Part shown: positions 31,283 to 42,660 of the stretch, in pieces
Position numbering within the stretch: the stretch's first letter is position 1
How the letters are laid out: every line of letters starts with the position of its first letter
Assembly: GCA_011947345.1 (NCBI GenBank)
Contig: JAAVTG010000550.1
Location: 171,418 to 235,417, forward strand
DNA length: 64,000 bases
Direction of reading: 5' to 3'
Source: Phytophthora quininea
Lineage: Eukaryota; Oomycota; Peronosporomycetes; Peronosporales; Peronosporaceae
Notes under the pieces: generated by a model
Told to the model about the DNA's origin: nothing
The model's database searches: none
Seen by the model: the letters and a program-made list of their open reading frames with translations, nothing else
Made by a program: the position numbers and the translations under genes

Positions 31283-32389
31283 TCACAAATGCGCGTACTC
31301 GGGCTTTAGCCCCGCAAACCGCCGTTCAATTTCAGCTTTCACTACCGGATCTAGCTTTGTCGGTACAAAATGAGCCCGTCCATCATGTCCTTGCTCGTCA
31401 TCTTCACACTGACATCCTGCATTCGACAGGAATCCCATGCACAGCTTCTTAGTAGAACCAGTGTTTGAATCTCCCTGCTTCGGCAAGCGTTGCAGTACTT
31501 TTGCTGGTATCGGACCGAGACCCTTCTTGGTGCCCCGTGTCTTCATGGCTGCTGGCCTGATAGTCGAAGGCTTTGGTGATGGTTGGCAGACTTGGTGCGC
31601 CACATCCATCGACGACTTGTGTTCCAGGTCTCGAATTCGCCGGTCTTGTACGTCTTGTAAAATTTCTCGTAACAGGGGATCATCCATTGTGCAGCGACGA
31701 CGTACTTGTATTGGCTCTAGGTCAGAATAGCCTCCAACGGCGGAGCGGAACGTCTCGAGAATATCGTTCACCCAGTATACGATTTGCGAAACATCCTCGG
31801 AGTTCCAGGTCACCGGGGCTAGTTTTTCTTCCATGAATGCAACCAATGTGTCGACGAGGTCCACCACTACTTGGACACAGTATTCGCGGGCGAATGTGGC
31901 GAAAGCTCTGGACGCAGCAATCACCTCTAGAACGGTGGTGGCAGTGGGAGCCGGCTCAAAATCTGCTGTAGCGGACCAGTTTGAAAAGTTGGCACTTCCG
32001 GATGCTATCCAAGCCATCCTCGCCTTCCGATCCATCGGTCGAAAGTGCATTATGGACAGACCTTCGATACCGAACGCGAAGTCGTATACACGGGAGAGAA
32101 CTCCTGGAAACGGCTTATACACCACGGCTGCGGATCGGATCTGACTACAAACATAAACGGCAGGTTCCTTACCTCGGTGGCGTTCCGCAGTTAACTTTTG
32201 ATGAATAACCTGGCTTTCAGACGATGGAGTGAAAGAATACTTGGACTTCTTGTACGTCGTTAGGGCAGGTTGTGGGGCCGTTGTGGCCACCATATCTTCC
32301 GCGGTTTGCTGGTCAGAGCGATTGAGACCGCGGAGCTCCATGAAGCGGTTGAAAAGGACGGGGTCGTCCTTTAATCGATCAATAATCAT
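31283..32389 (-). CDS. Gag-like ORF of the DIRS-like element
   Basis: The ORF has 368 codons and is open throughout. It has an N-terminal helical region, a middle region with long helices, and a Lys/Pro-rich C-terminal part with a Cys/His cluster (CMGFLSNAGCQCEDDEQGHD). That cluster is a CCCH-like knuckle placed where gag proteins of DIRS elements carry nucleic-acid-binding motifs. It lies directly upstream of the reverse transcriptase in the element's own orientation; only the gypsy insertion separates them. It probably packages the RNA. The assignment rests on position and the Cys/His cluster. Confidence 0.65.
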   Translation of the reverse strand: MIIDRLKDDPVLFNRFMELRGLNRSDQQTAEDMVATTAPQPALTTYKKSKYSFTPSSESQVIHQKLTAERHRGKEPAVYVCSQIRSAAVVYKPFPGVLSRVYDFAFGIEGLSIMHFRPMDRKARMAWIASGSANFSNWSATADFEPAPTATTVLEVIAASRAFATFAREYCVQVVVDLVDTLVAFMEEKLAPVTWNSEDVSQIVYWVNDILETFRSAVGGYSDLEPIQVRRRCTMDDPLLREILQDVQDRRIRDLEHKSSMDVAHQVCQPSPKPSTIRPAAMKTRGTKKGLGPIPAKVLQRLPKQGDSNTGSTKKLCMGFLSNAGCQCEDDEQGHDGRAHFVPTKLDPVVKAEIERRFAGLKPEYAHL

Positions 32390-32841
32390 AACATCTTTGT
32401 CGACATCGTGACTCGTCTCGGATGGACGGGGCGCTGTCGAGGTAGCTGAAGGGCAGCAGGGAGAAGTCCGGTTTCTGATCTTCGCCGCTTATTGGCGCGA
32501 CTTGTGCCACCTGGTGCTATGGGGTCGTCTCTCTCGGTAAGTCCGTCATCATCATCTGTGTAAGGGTCGAATATCGAGGTGCTGTTATTGGCGCCTGGCG
32601 TGGAACTGACAGTTTGGGCTGGAACTTGTGTCGCGCTGAGGTGGGACCCCGCCGTTGCCGGTGGTCTGCAGAATGATTCTCCTATAGTTGCAGATGCTGG
32701 ATTAACTTCTCCATCCACAAAATATGCATAATCCACGGCATGTTGGAGTGGAAAAGTGGTTGCTCGTCCAGACTTCGGGTCTATCCACTCGCAAACCGCC
32801 TCCTGATCAGGGAAACACTCTTCGTCGACCAATCCAGACAT
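32386..32841 (-). CDS. Unknown ORF in the DIRS-like element (151 codons)
   Basis: It overlaps the start of the gag-like ORF by a few bases (32386-32389) and may be its upstream part after a frame change. The protein starts MSGLVDEECFPDQEAVCEW, is acidic in the middle (DPYTDDDDGLTERDD) and basic near the end (RANKRRRS). No domain was recognised. Confidence 0.5.
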   Translation of the reverse strand: MSGLVDEECFPDQEAVCEWIDPKSGRATTFPLQHAVDYAYFVDGEVNPASATIGESFCRPPATAGSHLSATQVPAQTVSSTPGANNSTSIFDPYTDDDDGLTERDDPIAPGGTSRANKRRRSETGLLPAALQLPRQRPVHPRRVTMSTKML

Positions 32842-32871
32842 AATTTCGCTTATGCTTCGGCTGGCGGCAGT

Positions 32872-33261
32872 TCATCCTCTTCCCAGCACTGCATCTAGAA
32901 TTTTGGATTGTAGTGCATCCAATTCCATTCTGGTCCAGTCACTGCACTCGAATGTCAGGAATTGCAGTAGCAATGCTATGACCGGGGCTACCACTGTCAA
33001 GTGGGACACTGGTACGATGAGTTGAACGCCCGCGGATTCCACCGTAGCCGAATCATCTTCTATGTCCACGACTTGCCCGTAGACAACCTTATCGTTTGTT
33101 CTGGCCGCCACGGGCTGCCTTAGAAAGGATCTATTACCAAACCTGTTCACTTCAGAAACCAAAACTACGCGTTCTGCAGCCTGGGCTCGTGATAGCACCC
33201 CTTCACCGCCATTGTCGTCCTCCACACTACGGAACGTAACGACGTCAGCGTCAATACTCAC
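32872..33261 (-). CDS. Unknown ORF at the 5' end of the DIRS-like element (129 codons)
   Basis: This is the first ORF of the element, 98 bp inside its border with the HOOK-like gene. The middle (KVVYGQVVDIEDDSATVESA) looks like a small beta-barrel with valine-rich strands. No catalytic motif was seen. It is separated from the next ORF by 30 bp, so all three may be translated as one product interrupted by frame errors. Confidence 0.45.
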   Translation of the reverse strand: MSIDADVVTFRSVEDDNGGEGVLSRAQAAERVVLVSEVNRFGNRSFLRQPVAARTNDKVVYGQVVDIEDDSATVESAGVQLIVPVSHLTVVAPVIALLLQFLTFECSDWTRMELDALQSKILDAVLGRG

Positions 33262-33358
33262 GACATGAGCGAAGTACTCCTACGACGTGTCCTTCGTTGG
33301 TTTCTCCTTCTTATCCCGAAAAGCTATTTTCAACAGCTAACCGCCGTGAAAATAACCA

Positions 33359-36060
33359 TTGTTCTCTGCGACCAGATTTTCGAGTTCTGTGACCATGAGA
33401 CGAACCTGTGTGTTCAACTGCGACGAAACTCGTGATGATTCGTCTTCCAGACCTCACTTGCGCCTCTCCTGGATGGTACAGTGAGCGCGCTTTTTCAAAT
33501 GAGATTGCCTTTGACTCCAGCACTGCCGTTCTGCTTTTCAGGTTTTCGATTGTCATTTCCTTCTGGGCTGCACCAGCTTTCAAAGCTTTGTTGGCGGCAA
33601 CTAGTCGTTTGTTTGACTCGAGCTGGTTCTGAATTGTTTCCTTCAACGTTGCTTCCTGCTGGCTGCAGTTTTCGCTGAGTTCTTCGATGCGAGTGCACAG
33701 TTCTCTCTCTTTTACCACCCATCCAGCGTTAGAAACTGAGTGTTGCTTCGTGTATGCTTCCAACTCACCCTTGACTCTATCGATGCCAGCTTGGAATGCG
33801 GCGCATTTCTCATCGTGAAGCTTCTTCTCCTTTCGCAGCTTTAGAATGAATCTCTCGATCTCTAGGGAGATCTCTAGGGATTTCGCGTCAATTACCGCAG
33901 TCATTCGTAAAGTTGAGGCCGAGATTTTGTCTTGGTACTGTTGCGGAATGTCGCTAACCTCACGCTTCTTTAGCATCTCAAATCGTCGTCGTTCAGCAAA
34001 GAGATCCTCAACATGCATCGCAGAGCGCTCAACATGTAATGCGTACTCCCGCTCTTGTGCATGGAGATTGTTTACTAGATGTTCTTGATTCACCAATAGA
34101 CAATGGTATTGACCGCGCAAGCAATCGTTTTCAGACCTGAGCGTCGCACAATCTCGTCGAAGCTCCATTAGCTCGTGATCTCGTGTAGTTAGTGTTCTCT
34201 TGAGGGATTCTTCTCGCTCGATGGCTTTTGTAAGCTCTGCTTCCAACCCCCAACAGTCTCGAGGAGTTGCTAGTCGCTCCAGCATTTGAGAAGCTATGTC
34301 CTCCTCGAGGTGGAGCTGCCTCTCATTCAATACTTGAACACTTGCTTTGAATTCTGCCGCTTTGGATTGCATAAGTTGTTGAGAACAGGTCAACTCCCGC
34401 TGTGTGGCCAGAAGAGCTTGCTGAGAGTCAAAGTACTTCTCCTCAAATGACTTTTTCAGTCGGGTTCAATCCTCGACATCATCCAGCAATGCTTCGAGTC
34501 TTGCAGATGTGTCGCTATGGACTTGCTTCTTCAGCTCCGTGTTCTCTAATTCCAAATGACGGAGCTTCTGCATTAGCTCCGGATTAAATTCGCTAATACC
34601 GTTAGCGACGGTCTGATCGAAGGAATGGTCGTCAGAAGCCGGTACTTGCTTCTCTACTGAATCCCGAAGCTGGGCATTCAGCGCTTGAGTTTCTTGAAGT
34701 GCACTTTGCGCAGTCTCCAAGTTGCTTTGCGCCCCGATCAATTCTCGATGTTCACATTCGAGACGTGATTCCAATTCTGACACTCGAAATTCCTGCAACT
34801 TGGCTTAGTCCTTCACTTCACATTGCCACACCACGCTGCTGTAAACTTACCAAAGCAGTGTTTGTCTGTTTTGCCTCCTGTAGCTTGCGATACCACGTCG
34901 ATGCTTTTGCAAGCTCACGCTCTAATACCAGGTTTTATCGATGAGTTCTGTGTTTTCATCCTCAGCACGCTAACCCATTTTCAATACCCAAGGTTAGAAT
35001 CTGCTACAACCCCATGGCTTTACCTGAAGCGCTGTACCTGCAAATTAGCGTTTGCTCCTGAAAGTTTGTCAACCCTTGCCTTGTATTTTGCCACCGTCGA
35101 GTCCATTGCCTTGACTTTCTCCGCAGGCGGCCGCAATAAATCCACTTCGTCGCGAAGACTCGGCTCTTCTTTCGATAGTGCTTCCTTTCCAACAAGTTCA
35201 CCTTGCGCTGTACCTAGTCGACGCTGCAGTCTCTGGATTTTATCATCATAAAGAGCTCGCATAGCCCGTTCTTTCCGCAGGATATCAACGTCTAGCTGTT
35301 CTTTTAGCTGTTGAATGGTTTCCACAGCTGTCATCTTCTGCGTCTCCACTTCTCGGAACCTCGCGTTTGTTTGTTTGTTCAAGCTCCTGGGCAAGGTGCA
35401 CCTGCCAACAAACAATGCCAATCAATTTCTGCTCCAAAATACTCTTACGCAGGCGTACATTTTCATCTTTCAGGACACCATTTTCCCGTTGTAAGCGTTC
35501 TAATGCAGCGTTCCTGGACGAATGCAACTGATACTCATGCCTCTCTGTTCTGATTGCCTTATGCTTCTGTTGCAACTTCATCGGTTTGTCGCTTTCAACT
35601 TGCACCTGATCGTCTTCAATAGTGGACACTCCTTTGCCATCACCTTCTCAATAATCTTCATCAAGTCTGCCTGCACTGCGTCGTCCATCGTCAAGACGTC
35701 TCGAATAAATTGTTCTTTGGAGTCGCACTGCACCACAGCTTCCAAAACCAGCTCCACCACATTTCTGATCGTAGTATTTGTCTCCAAGTTGCAGTCCTCA
35801 GCATTTGAGAGTCTTGCGGTGTTAATAACTAGAGAAGTCTCGTAAAAGCCCTCGACCAACGCCAGAACACTACTCCAGCCATATACTTCTGTTAGTTGTA
35901 CAGCGCCACTGGGAAATCTGTGCAACACGACAAGAATGAGTATTTTCATAGCTGCTTCTGCACCACATACTCAACATACGCGATCTGTAGCACACGTCGC
36001 ACGGTTTCGACGCAGCTCTGTCGTGGATGGACAGCGTAGAACGCTAGCCATCGCTCCAGA
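33359..36060 (-). pseudogene. HOOK-like microtubule-adaptor gene, 5' and middle part (copy c)
   Basis: From 36060 leftwards: SLERWLAFYAVHPRQSC and, after a short intron (donor GTATGT, acceptor TTGCACAG), VLALVEGFYETSLVI to DDAVQADLMKIIEKVM. This resembles the N-terminal HOOK domain that links dynein to cargo. Long coiled coils follow. Further introns fit near 34981-35040 and 34810-34855. Lesions: an extra AAAC unit in the repeat near 35362-35376, one missing A near 34938, a nonsense TGA at 34464-34466, and a 2-bp CT deletion near 33490. I found no in-frame ATG upstream of the HOOK domain. The 3' part continues at 21917-21133 beyond the DIRS-like element. Confidence 0.7.
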
Positions 36061-36320
36061 CTCGCCGCTTCAGCAGCAACTTCGGCATCCGCTTGGTTGA
36101 TACGGATTTACTAAACTTTTCTACTAATCTGTTTGCTTTTCAACGAGCACTTTCAAATTTAAATTTGGCGCCCTACCATCACTCTTTAGACTTGATTTTA
36201 CTATTGACATGTCGCAAAATTATTGAAAATTTGAACGTTGGTCCATATTAAAAAAATCCTCAGGGCGGAAGAAAAGCCTTTGCTCTACCTTCGCTGCTGC
36301 GGCGCTTCAGGGACCGCACG
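36061..36320. promoter_or_regulatory. Head-to-head intergenic region of the HOOK-like and TOG genes
   Basis: This is 260 bp of AT-rich sequence between two divergent genes that both encode microtubule-associated proteins. It could act as a shared promoter. No convincing Inr-like element was found. Confidence 0.4.
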
Positions 36321-39300
36321 ATGGCCGAGAAGTGCCTGCGGAACGCGAGCTGCAAGTGCAGCATGTGCGCAGGCTTCGACGTGGTCTCGCTCATGAGTAT
36401 TTCCAAGTCGATCTCGTCGAACATTCAATACGAAGACGAGAGTGAAGGTCAGGAGCCGCCTCCGCCGTCCATCAAGACCGTGATGAACTCTCCTCCTGTG
36501 GTGGCGCGCAAGACGTTCGTGTCCAACTCCCCGCCCATCCCTGCGGTGAAGACCCAGCTCCCAGCGCCCATGGAGGTGGAAGCTCAAGCTCAAACGCTAA
36601 CTCCGAACGCTGATGTCGCCATGGCCTCTCCAGACTCGAACATGGAAGTCGTGGCATCTACCCTGTCCAACTTGGACATGGATACACAACTGGAAGCTGC
36701 CAATGGAGCTGTATCAGTGGACGCTTTGCTGCCGAAGCTCACGGATAAGAACTGGAAAGTCCGAAAAGAAGCTTTCGAAGACGCGAAGACGCTGTTTGAG
36801 CAGAGAGGAGTCAAAACCCAGCAGGTGCGGCCAGTAATGGAGCTGTTCACCAAAATGTGCGAGGATGCCAACGCCAGCGCCTTGGAAGCTGGCATAGCTG
36901 CTGTACTGGCATACACGCTGAACGTGCAGCCGTTTGACAAAGAGATCGTAGGTAGAGTGATGGCCAAAGTGACAGATAAAGGCTTTTCCAGTCGGCCAGG
37001 CATCGTGAAGCTTTGTGAAGAGCTGACAGACGCGTTTATCGCTGCGGGTGCAGCGGAGGAGACTGTTACAGCTCTGCTGGAAGGCACGAATAACAAGAAA
37101 CCCAAAGTCCCACCCGCCTGTGCCTCGTGCATATTGGAGGCCTTGAAAGACTATGGCCCACGGGTTGTCCCTCTGCAAGCTATCAAGACTGCGCTGCCCA
37201 AGATGCTGGAAGGTGCTGTTAAAGTGCGTCCTGTGGCGATGAACATGATGGTAGAAATCTATCGGTGGACGGGACCAGCACTGGTACAGGATATTGTGTC
37301 AAACCTTCGGCCGGCCCAGCAAACGGAGTTTACTGAATCGACTAAGGATGTTGTAGTTGGTCAGGCGGCACCTACGAAATTCATTCGCGGAGCAAAGTCG
37401 TCTGCTCCAGCTGCTGGTGGAGGAAGAAAAGCATCAACTGGTGCATCGGGCGTTGCGGCAGCTCCAGCCCCCGCATTTGACCCTCGCGAGTTCGCCGAGA
37501 CAGTGGATTTGCTCGCTAAACTGCCAAAAACGGAGTTTAAAAAGAAACTGGAGCTCCCCAAGTGGAGTGAGAAGGTAGAAGCGTTGAAAATTGTGCTGGA
37601 CTTGATTGGCAGTGTGCCAAAGCTTGCAGACGGTGACTATTACGAGCTCGTTGCCACCCTTAAGCCGCTGGTGAACGATTCCAACGTCAATATTGCGGCC
37701 AAGTCCATCGAAGTGTTTGGAGCTCTTGCAGACGGCTTGCGCAAAAGCTTTACGCAGTTTGCGCGGCAGGTGTTTCCCGATATTCTGCGTAAACTGTCGG
37801 ACAAGAAGACTGTGATTCTGATCGCGACCAACAGCACTCTTGATCTCTTTCTGCAGCATGCAATGACGATTGATGTGATGATGGAGGATCTGAAGCTTGC
37901 TTGCGACGCGTCCAAGAACAAGGCGCCCGCTGCACGTGTCCAGACAATGAGCTTCTTGGCACGAGCTGTAGACAAGAAGTATGTGGATTTGAACGACAAG
38001 GCGCTGGTTGTGACTTTTGGGGGTTGTTCACGAAAGGCATTGACGATACGGACCCGACAGTGCGAAAAGCAGGTCAAGAGGCTTTGATTGTGCTGTTAAA
38101 AGCGACCGACCAAACGGGCACTTGGCTTCAGAATGTAATGGACGACATTGCTCGGAAAAACCCGCGGGCCTACAAGGCCATTCAAAAGGAACTAAGCGGT
38201 TCAAGCACTTCGGCACCGCCTTCACGCCCTGGTAGTGCGCGTTCATCTCGTCCTGGTAGTGCAGCGTCATCCCGTCATGGAAGTGCGCCGCCTTCTCGAC
38301 CTGCAAGCAATGCTGGTAGTGAGGTGGCGGACGAAGATGTCGAAATGACTGCCCCTGCTCCAGCCCAACGTCCGTCGTTGAAGAAACGAGGACCACCTTC
38401 TCGCTTGGGTGGGAAACCTGGCGCTGCGACGGCAAAACCTGCGCCCTCGAGGAAACCGTCCGCTGGTACAGGCGGCACAGGGGCAAGTGGTGATGTTAGC
38501 ACTGATTTCTCTCCGATGGCTATCTCCGTCTCTCCAGAAGAAGCTGAAGACATTCTTGTAGACTTGGATATTGAAAACTGGGGCGCGGTTCAAGCAGGTT
38601 TTGCCAGCTCGAAGTGGATGGAACGCAAGGCAGCGATTGAAGCGATGGAGGAGTATGCGAAGACCCAGTCGAACTTGATGAGCATGCGTGTGATCGAGGC
38701 TTTTACAGCGTATTTATCGAAACAAGTCAAAGAGTTCAAAGACAGCAACATCAACGTGCTCAAAAGCTCCTTCCAGGCCGTGGGGACCTATGCGGAAAAC
38801 GCGGCCAGCAAGTTTCCGCGCGGTGTGGTTTGCCTTGTCGTCCCTCGCGCGTGCGACAAGATTGCGGACCGCAAAGCAAACGAAGTGATTAAGAATATGC
38901 TCATGCAGTTGTGTGAGGCCACGAGTCCTTCGTACACGACCGGCTGCATGATCGAGTACATGCCGAAGGTACGAACACCGCTAGCGCATATTGAAGCGCT
39001 CGCGGTCTTGACCGAATGCGTCAATGATTTTGGTATTGCCATTTGTAATCCGAGGGCCCTAGTTGAGTACGCTAAGGGGCCTCTTGGTTTGGAAGGCTCG
39101 AACCCGAAAGTGCGTAGTGGTGCAACGTCTTTGCTCAGTGCTATGTACGCCCAACTTGGTCCTGCTCTCTTGCCCATTCTAAATCTTGAAAGTTGGAAGC
39201 CAGCACTTGCTTCGACGGTGGAGGAAGAGTTTAAGAAGGTAGGGTTTGACCCAGCTCAAGCTCAAGCTAGTGTAAAGCGACAGGTTAAGGACCAGGATGA

Positions 39301-42300
39301 AGCGCCGGCTGCAGCCGGCCCTGGCGCACTTTTCGGACGTGTAGACATTAGTAGCCAAATTACGAAAGATTTGCTGGAGGACATGAAGAACGAGTCCGAT
39401 AAAGTGGCTTGGAAGAAGCGTGCCGCAGCGATGGAATCGGTGCAAAGCATTTGCGAGGGGCAGGCTGTGCGATCGAGTTCACCCGTCCTGTTCAAGAGTT
39501 GCTACGCAGTCTGAAAGCTCGACTTAACGACTCGAACGCCAATTTGAAGGTGAAGGCCGCCAATGTGATCGCTATTGTGGCCACAAGCGTCGGCCCTGAT
39601 GTCGGTAAAATGTCGAAAATCCTCGGTCCTAGCCTGGTTTCAGGCGTTGCTGATAACAAGAAGATGATGCAAACTGCGGCCATTCAAGCGCTGCACAAGT
39701 GGGTTTGCCACAACAACGAAACCTCCTCTGTCTGCATGGAAGCGATGCTGTCGCCGCTCTCAGAAGGTCTCACAAACACGGTGGGGAGAGCCGAGCTGCT
39801 GGGCTGGGCTGCAGAGCACTTGCAAAAGTGCGACAAGTTAGATTTACAGTGTCTGGTCGCACCAACTGTGCAGTGTATGATGGACAAGTCTTCTGAAGCA
39901 CGCGAGAAGGCACAACTGGTGCTGGTCGAAGTGATGAAGTCCGTAGGTAAGGATGTGGTGTTTACGACAGGCTGCAGGGATATTAAACCAGCAGCTATGC
40001 GAGCTTTGAAGCCGCTTCTGGAAAAAGTAAGTGAGACAGTGGGAGCTAGTGGGGTAGTGACGCGAACTACTGAAGTTGCTGCGCCGGTTGCGGCAAACGC
40101 GACGCCTACCAAGGCCCCTACTGCGGCCAACATGAGAAGGCGAGCAAGTGCGACCGCTCCTGGTACACCCACCTTAAAGTCCCGACTAACTAGACCGAGC
40201 TCACTTCGCGCGCCATCGGCTTCGTCACTTGTTGAGGCAGAAAAGGATCCTTCCACATTGCTAAAGATGAGCTCGAACAAGCCGTCTCGGCTCTCCAAGG
40301 GCCAGTACAACAAGTGGATCTTCGATACGACTTCTATGAGTGAAATGAACGCTCGTAAGAGCGAAGTCGACGCCGAGTGGAAACCGTTTTTGTCTCCAGA
40401 GTTTCACTCGAAGCTGTTTGCTCCGTCCTTGGAGAAGGGGATGGCAGTTGCGATGGATGAGTTAATGTTGTGTGTCCTACAGCAACCGAATGAAGTGGAG
40501 TCTTCGCTTGACTTAATTTTGAAATGGTGCAGCTTGCGCATTGTGGACAACAACGTGCAAGCGCTTGCAAAACTTCTAGAAGTATTAGTAAAGCTGTTCG
40601 AGATGCTTAAAGGTTGTGGCTACCAGTTGGATGATGTTGAAGCAGCAATTATATTGCCGTACTTACTCCAAGAGAGTGGACAGTCAAAGCCACGCTTCCG
40701 AGTCCGCTTCCGAGACGTCATGAAGCTCATTGTGGACGTCTACAGTGCCGAGAAATACGTCCCCTACTTGATGGAATGTTTCAATGGCTCCAAGAACATT
40801 AAAAGCCGCTGCGAGTGCATCGACCTCGTCGAGTACATTGTCACTGTCCATGGGTACCATGTGCTGGGACGTAGATGCATTAAAGATGTAGGCAAGTACG
40901 TTGTAGCTCACGAAAAAGAGATTCGTGAGAGCGCCATCAACGCTCTAGTGGCTGTCTACACGCGGACAGAAGGAGGAAACCTTAACAAGTTTCTGCGACT
41001 CGCTGGAGTTGAATCTCAACAAGGAATCGACCTATTAACTGCTCGTTTAAAGCACATGCCCGTTAACACAATGTCGGCTGCTGTGGAAGACGAACAAGTG
41101 CCGAAACCTCAGCAGCGAACAGAGTTTGGCCGTGCTACTGCAGTCAGCCAGCTGACAGTGCCGCCTACAATCCAAAGTGTCCAGGAGCCTACTCCAATGA
41201 CTGGAGTTCAACAGTTCCAGGACGATGATGTGGATATGAATGCGCCGCACGCCGAAGGCGCTGAAGCAGCTGTAGAGGAGAATCCGAATGTCACTGACAT
41301 TGAAGAGCTGCTCCTAGGCCCCATCAAAATTTGGTAACAACGTCGAACGAAATCGTGCCGTTGGGTACTCCAGCGTATAAAGAAGGTTGCAATGCCCTGA
41401 AGGGGCTCTATGCCATCGTTAATCGCCCCTCCGGCCCCGCCGAAGTGGAATTCCTGCGCTCGTATGTGAACGAAATCCTTGTAGCGCTGTGCGACTGCAT
41501 CTACGGAGCTTTCTACGCCGGTAACGCCGAGAAGAGACCGGAAATGTACGTTCTTTCGATGAGTTTGACGACCTTAGGAGTGGTTTTGAACAGCGACGCG
41601 CTGGAGAAGATCAACAGCTTCACAGTGGAACGGATTTTACTTGAACTCTGCTCAAAGATTTTGGATCCACGGATGGAGAAGTTCGCTGATACGGCCAATC
41701 TACCGGCTGCAGAGAAAGCCATGATGCCACCAGAGGACAAACGTTTCTTGGTGGCTTTGAAGGCTTTGTACAAGTCCGTGCGCTATCTAACGGAGCGAGT
41801 AAAGCCTGATGTCGTGTACCAATCTGTGATTCACGTGCTGCAGCGCTTGATGCACAACGACGTGGGCGAGTACAACAAGAACGACGCTCTGAAGCATCTG
41901 CTCAAAGAGGATTCATTGGACCAGTTTGTCGGCCGCATCTTGATCAAGATGACCAACGCCCAAGCCAACGCGCTCAATCCTTTCGAAGACGTCAATCTCT
42001 TCGGTGTTTTCATGCGGATGCACATGTTCTTTCGACGCTCCCTCGAGCTGAAGTGATGATGGTGGACATCGCCAATGATAACATGCAGGAAGCTTTGCGG
42101 ATCATCGCCGAGAGCCTCCTGAAGACTCGATCAAGTGCCTTGGAAGCGGCCATGAAAGACGTGCCACTGACATCTCCTGTACGTACACTTCTTGCCGAAA
42201 TGGGTCTGAGTTTGTCCCAGCAAGTAGCAGCAGAGCCCACTGGACGGCAATACTCTGAAAATGGTCATGGGATTGCAGAGCCCACGACTCATTTTACAGT

Positions 42301-42592
42301 CCAGCAGATGATCAACAGCGGCGATGCGTCAGCTGGTAGTGACAGCATCAATCGCCGTTTGTTCACTCCGAGAGAAGGCGGAATTCCGACCCGAATGACA
42401 AGGACTGCCTCGGCGGCTCCTTCCTTTGCTGGTAACTCGACGTTGACTGAGAGACGCAGTTTCCCTTCGTTCAACGAGTTCACTGCTAATCGTAGCGCAT
42501 CCACAAGCAATGCAGCACCTCGCCCAACCAGCACGACTGCACACTTGGATAGTCTGCGTGAGAGGCTGCAGATGTCTCGTCATTTCAAGTAA
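36321..42592 (+). CDS. XMAP215/ch-TOG family microtubule polymerase (several apparent 1-bp frameshifts)
   Basis: About 2,090 codons. TOG (HEAT-repeat) domains recur: TOG1 from VDALLPKLTDKNWKVRKEAF (36715), TOG2 from DLLAKLPKTEFKKKLELPKW (37510), an SRPGSA-rich linker (38210-38310), TOG3 from ENWGAVQAGFASSKWMERKA (38575), TOG4 from KNESDKVAWKKRAAAMESV (39388), TOG5 from LSKGQYNKWIFDTTSM (40300), then a helical C-terminal domain and a Ser/Thr-rich tail. Such proteins bind tubulin and speed plus-end growth. The frame changes at 38019-38023 (G run), 39457-39460 (G run), 41326-41329 (A run) and about 42051; each is repaired by one extra base. An essential gene broken four times points to consensus errors. 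The start at 36321 is the first in-frame ATG. Confidence 0.9.
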
Positions 42593-42660
42593 GTGGCAAA
42601 TTGACACGTTTAGAACAAACCAGGTAGGTAGTCAATGAATGTTCAGGTGGTCGTAAGTCG

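Larger units (their letters stand above)
21918..33358 (-). mobile_element. DIRS-like tyrosine-recombinase retroelement (with a nested gypsy element)
   Basis: The element sits inside the HOOK-like gene, with only a 2-bp TT shared at the junctions (21916-21917 and 33359-33360). That is what recombinase-mediated integration gives, not an integrase-type target duplication. Without the nested gypsy element and its duplicated 5 bp it is about 5.7 kb. Order on the minus strand: three ORFs near the 5' end (33261 to 31283), reverse transcriptase, RNase H, tyrosine recombinase. I could not find the terminal inverted or split direct repeats that would separate DIRS1 from Ngaro/PAT types. Confidence 0.85.

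Noticed and set aside
21918..33358. Terminal inverted repeats or split direct repeats of the DIRS-like element
   Set aside because: I compared both ends by eye in both orientations and found no convincing match, so no subtype is claimed.
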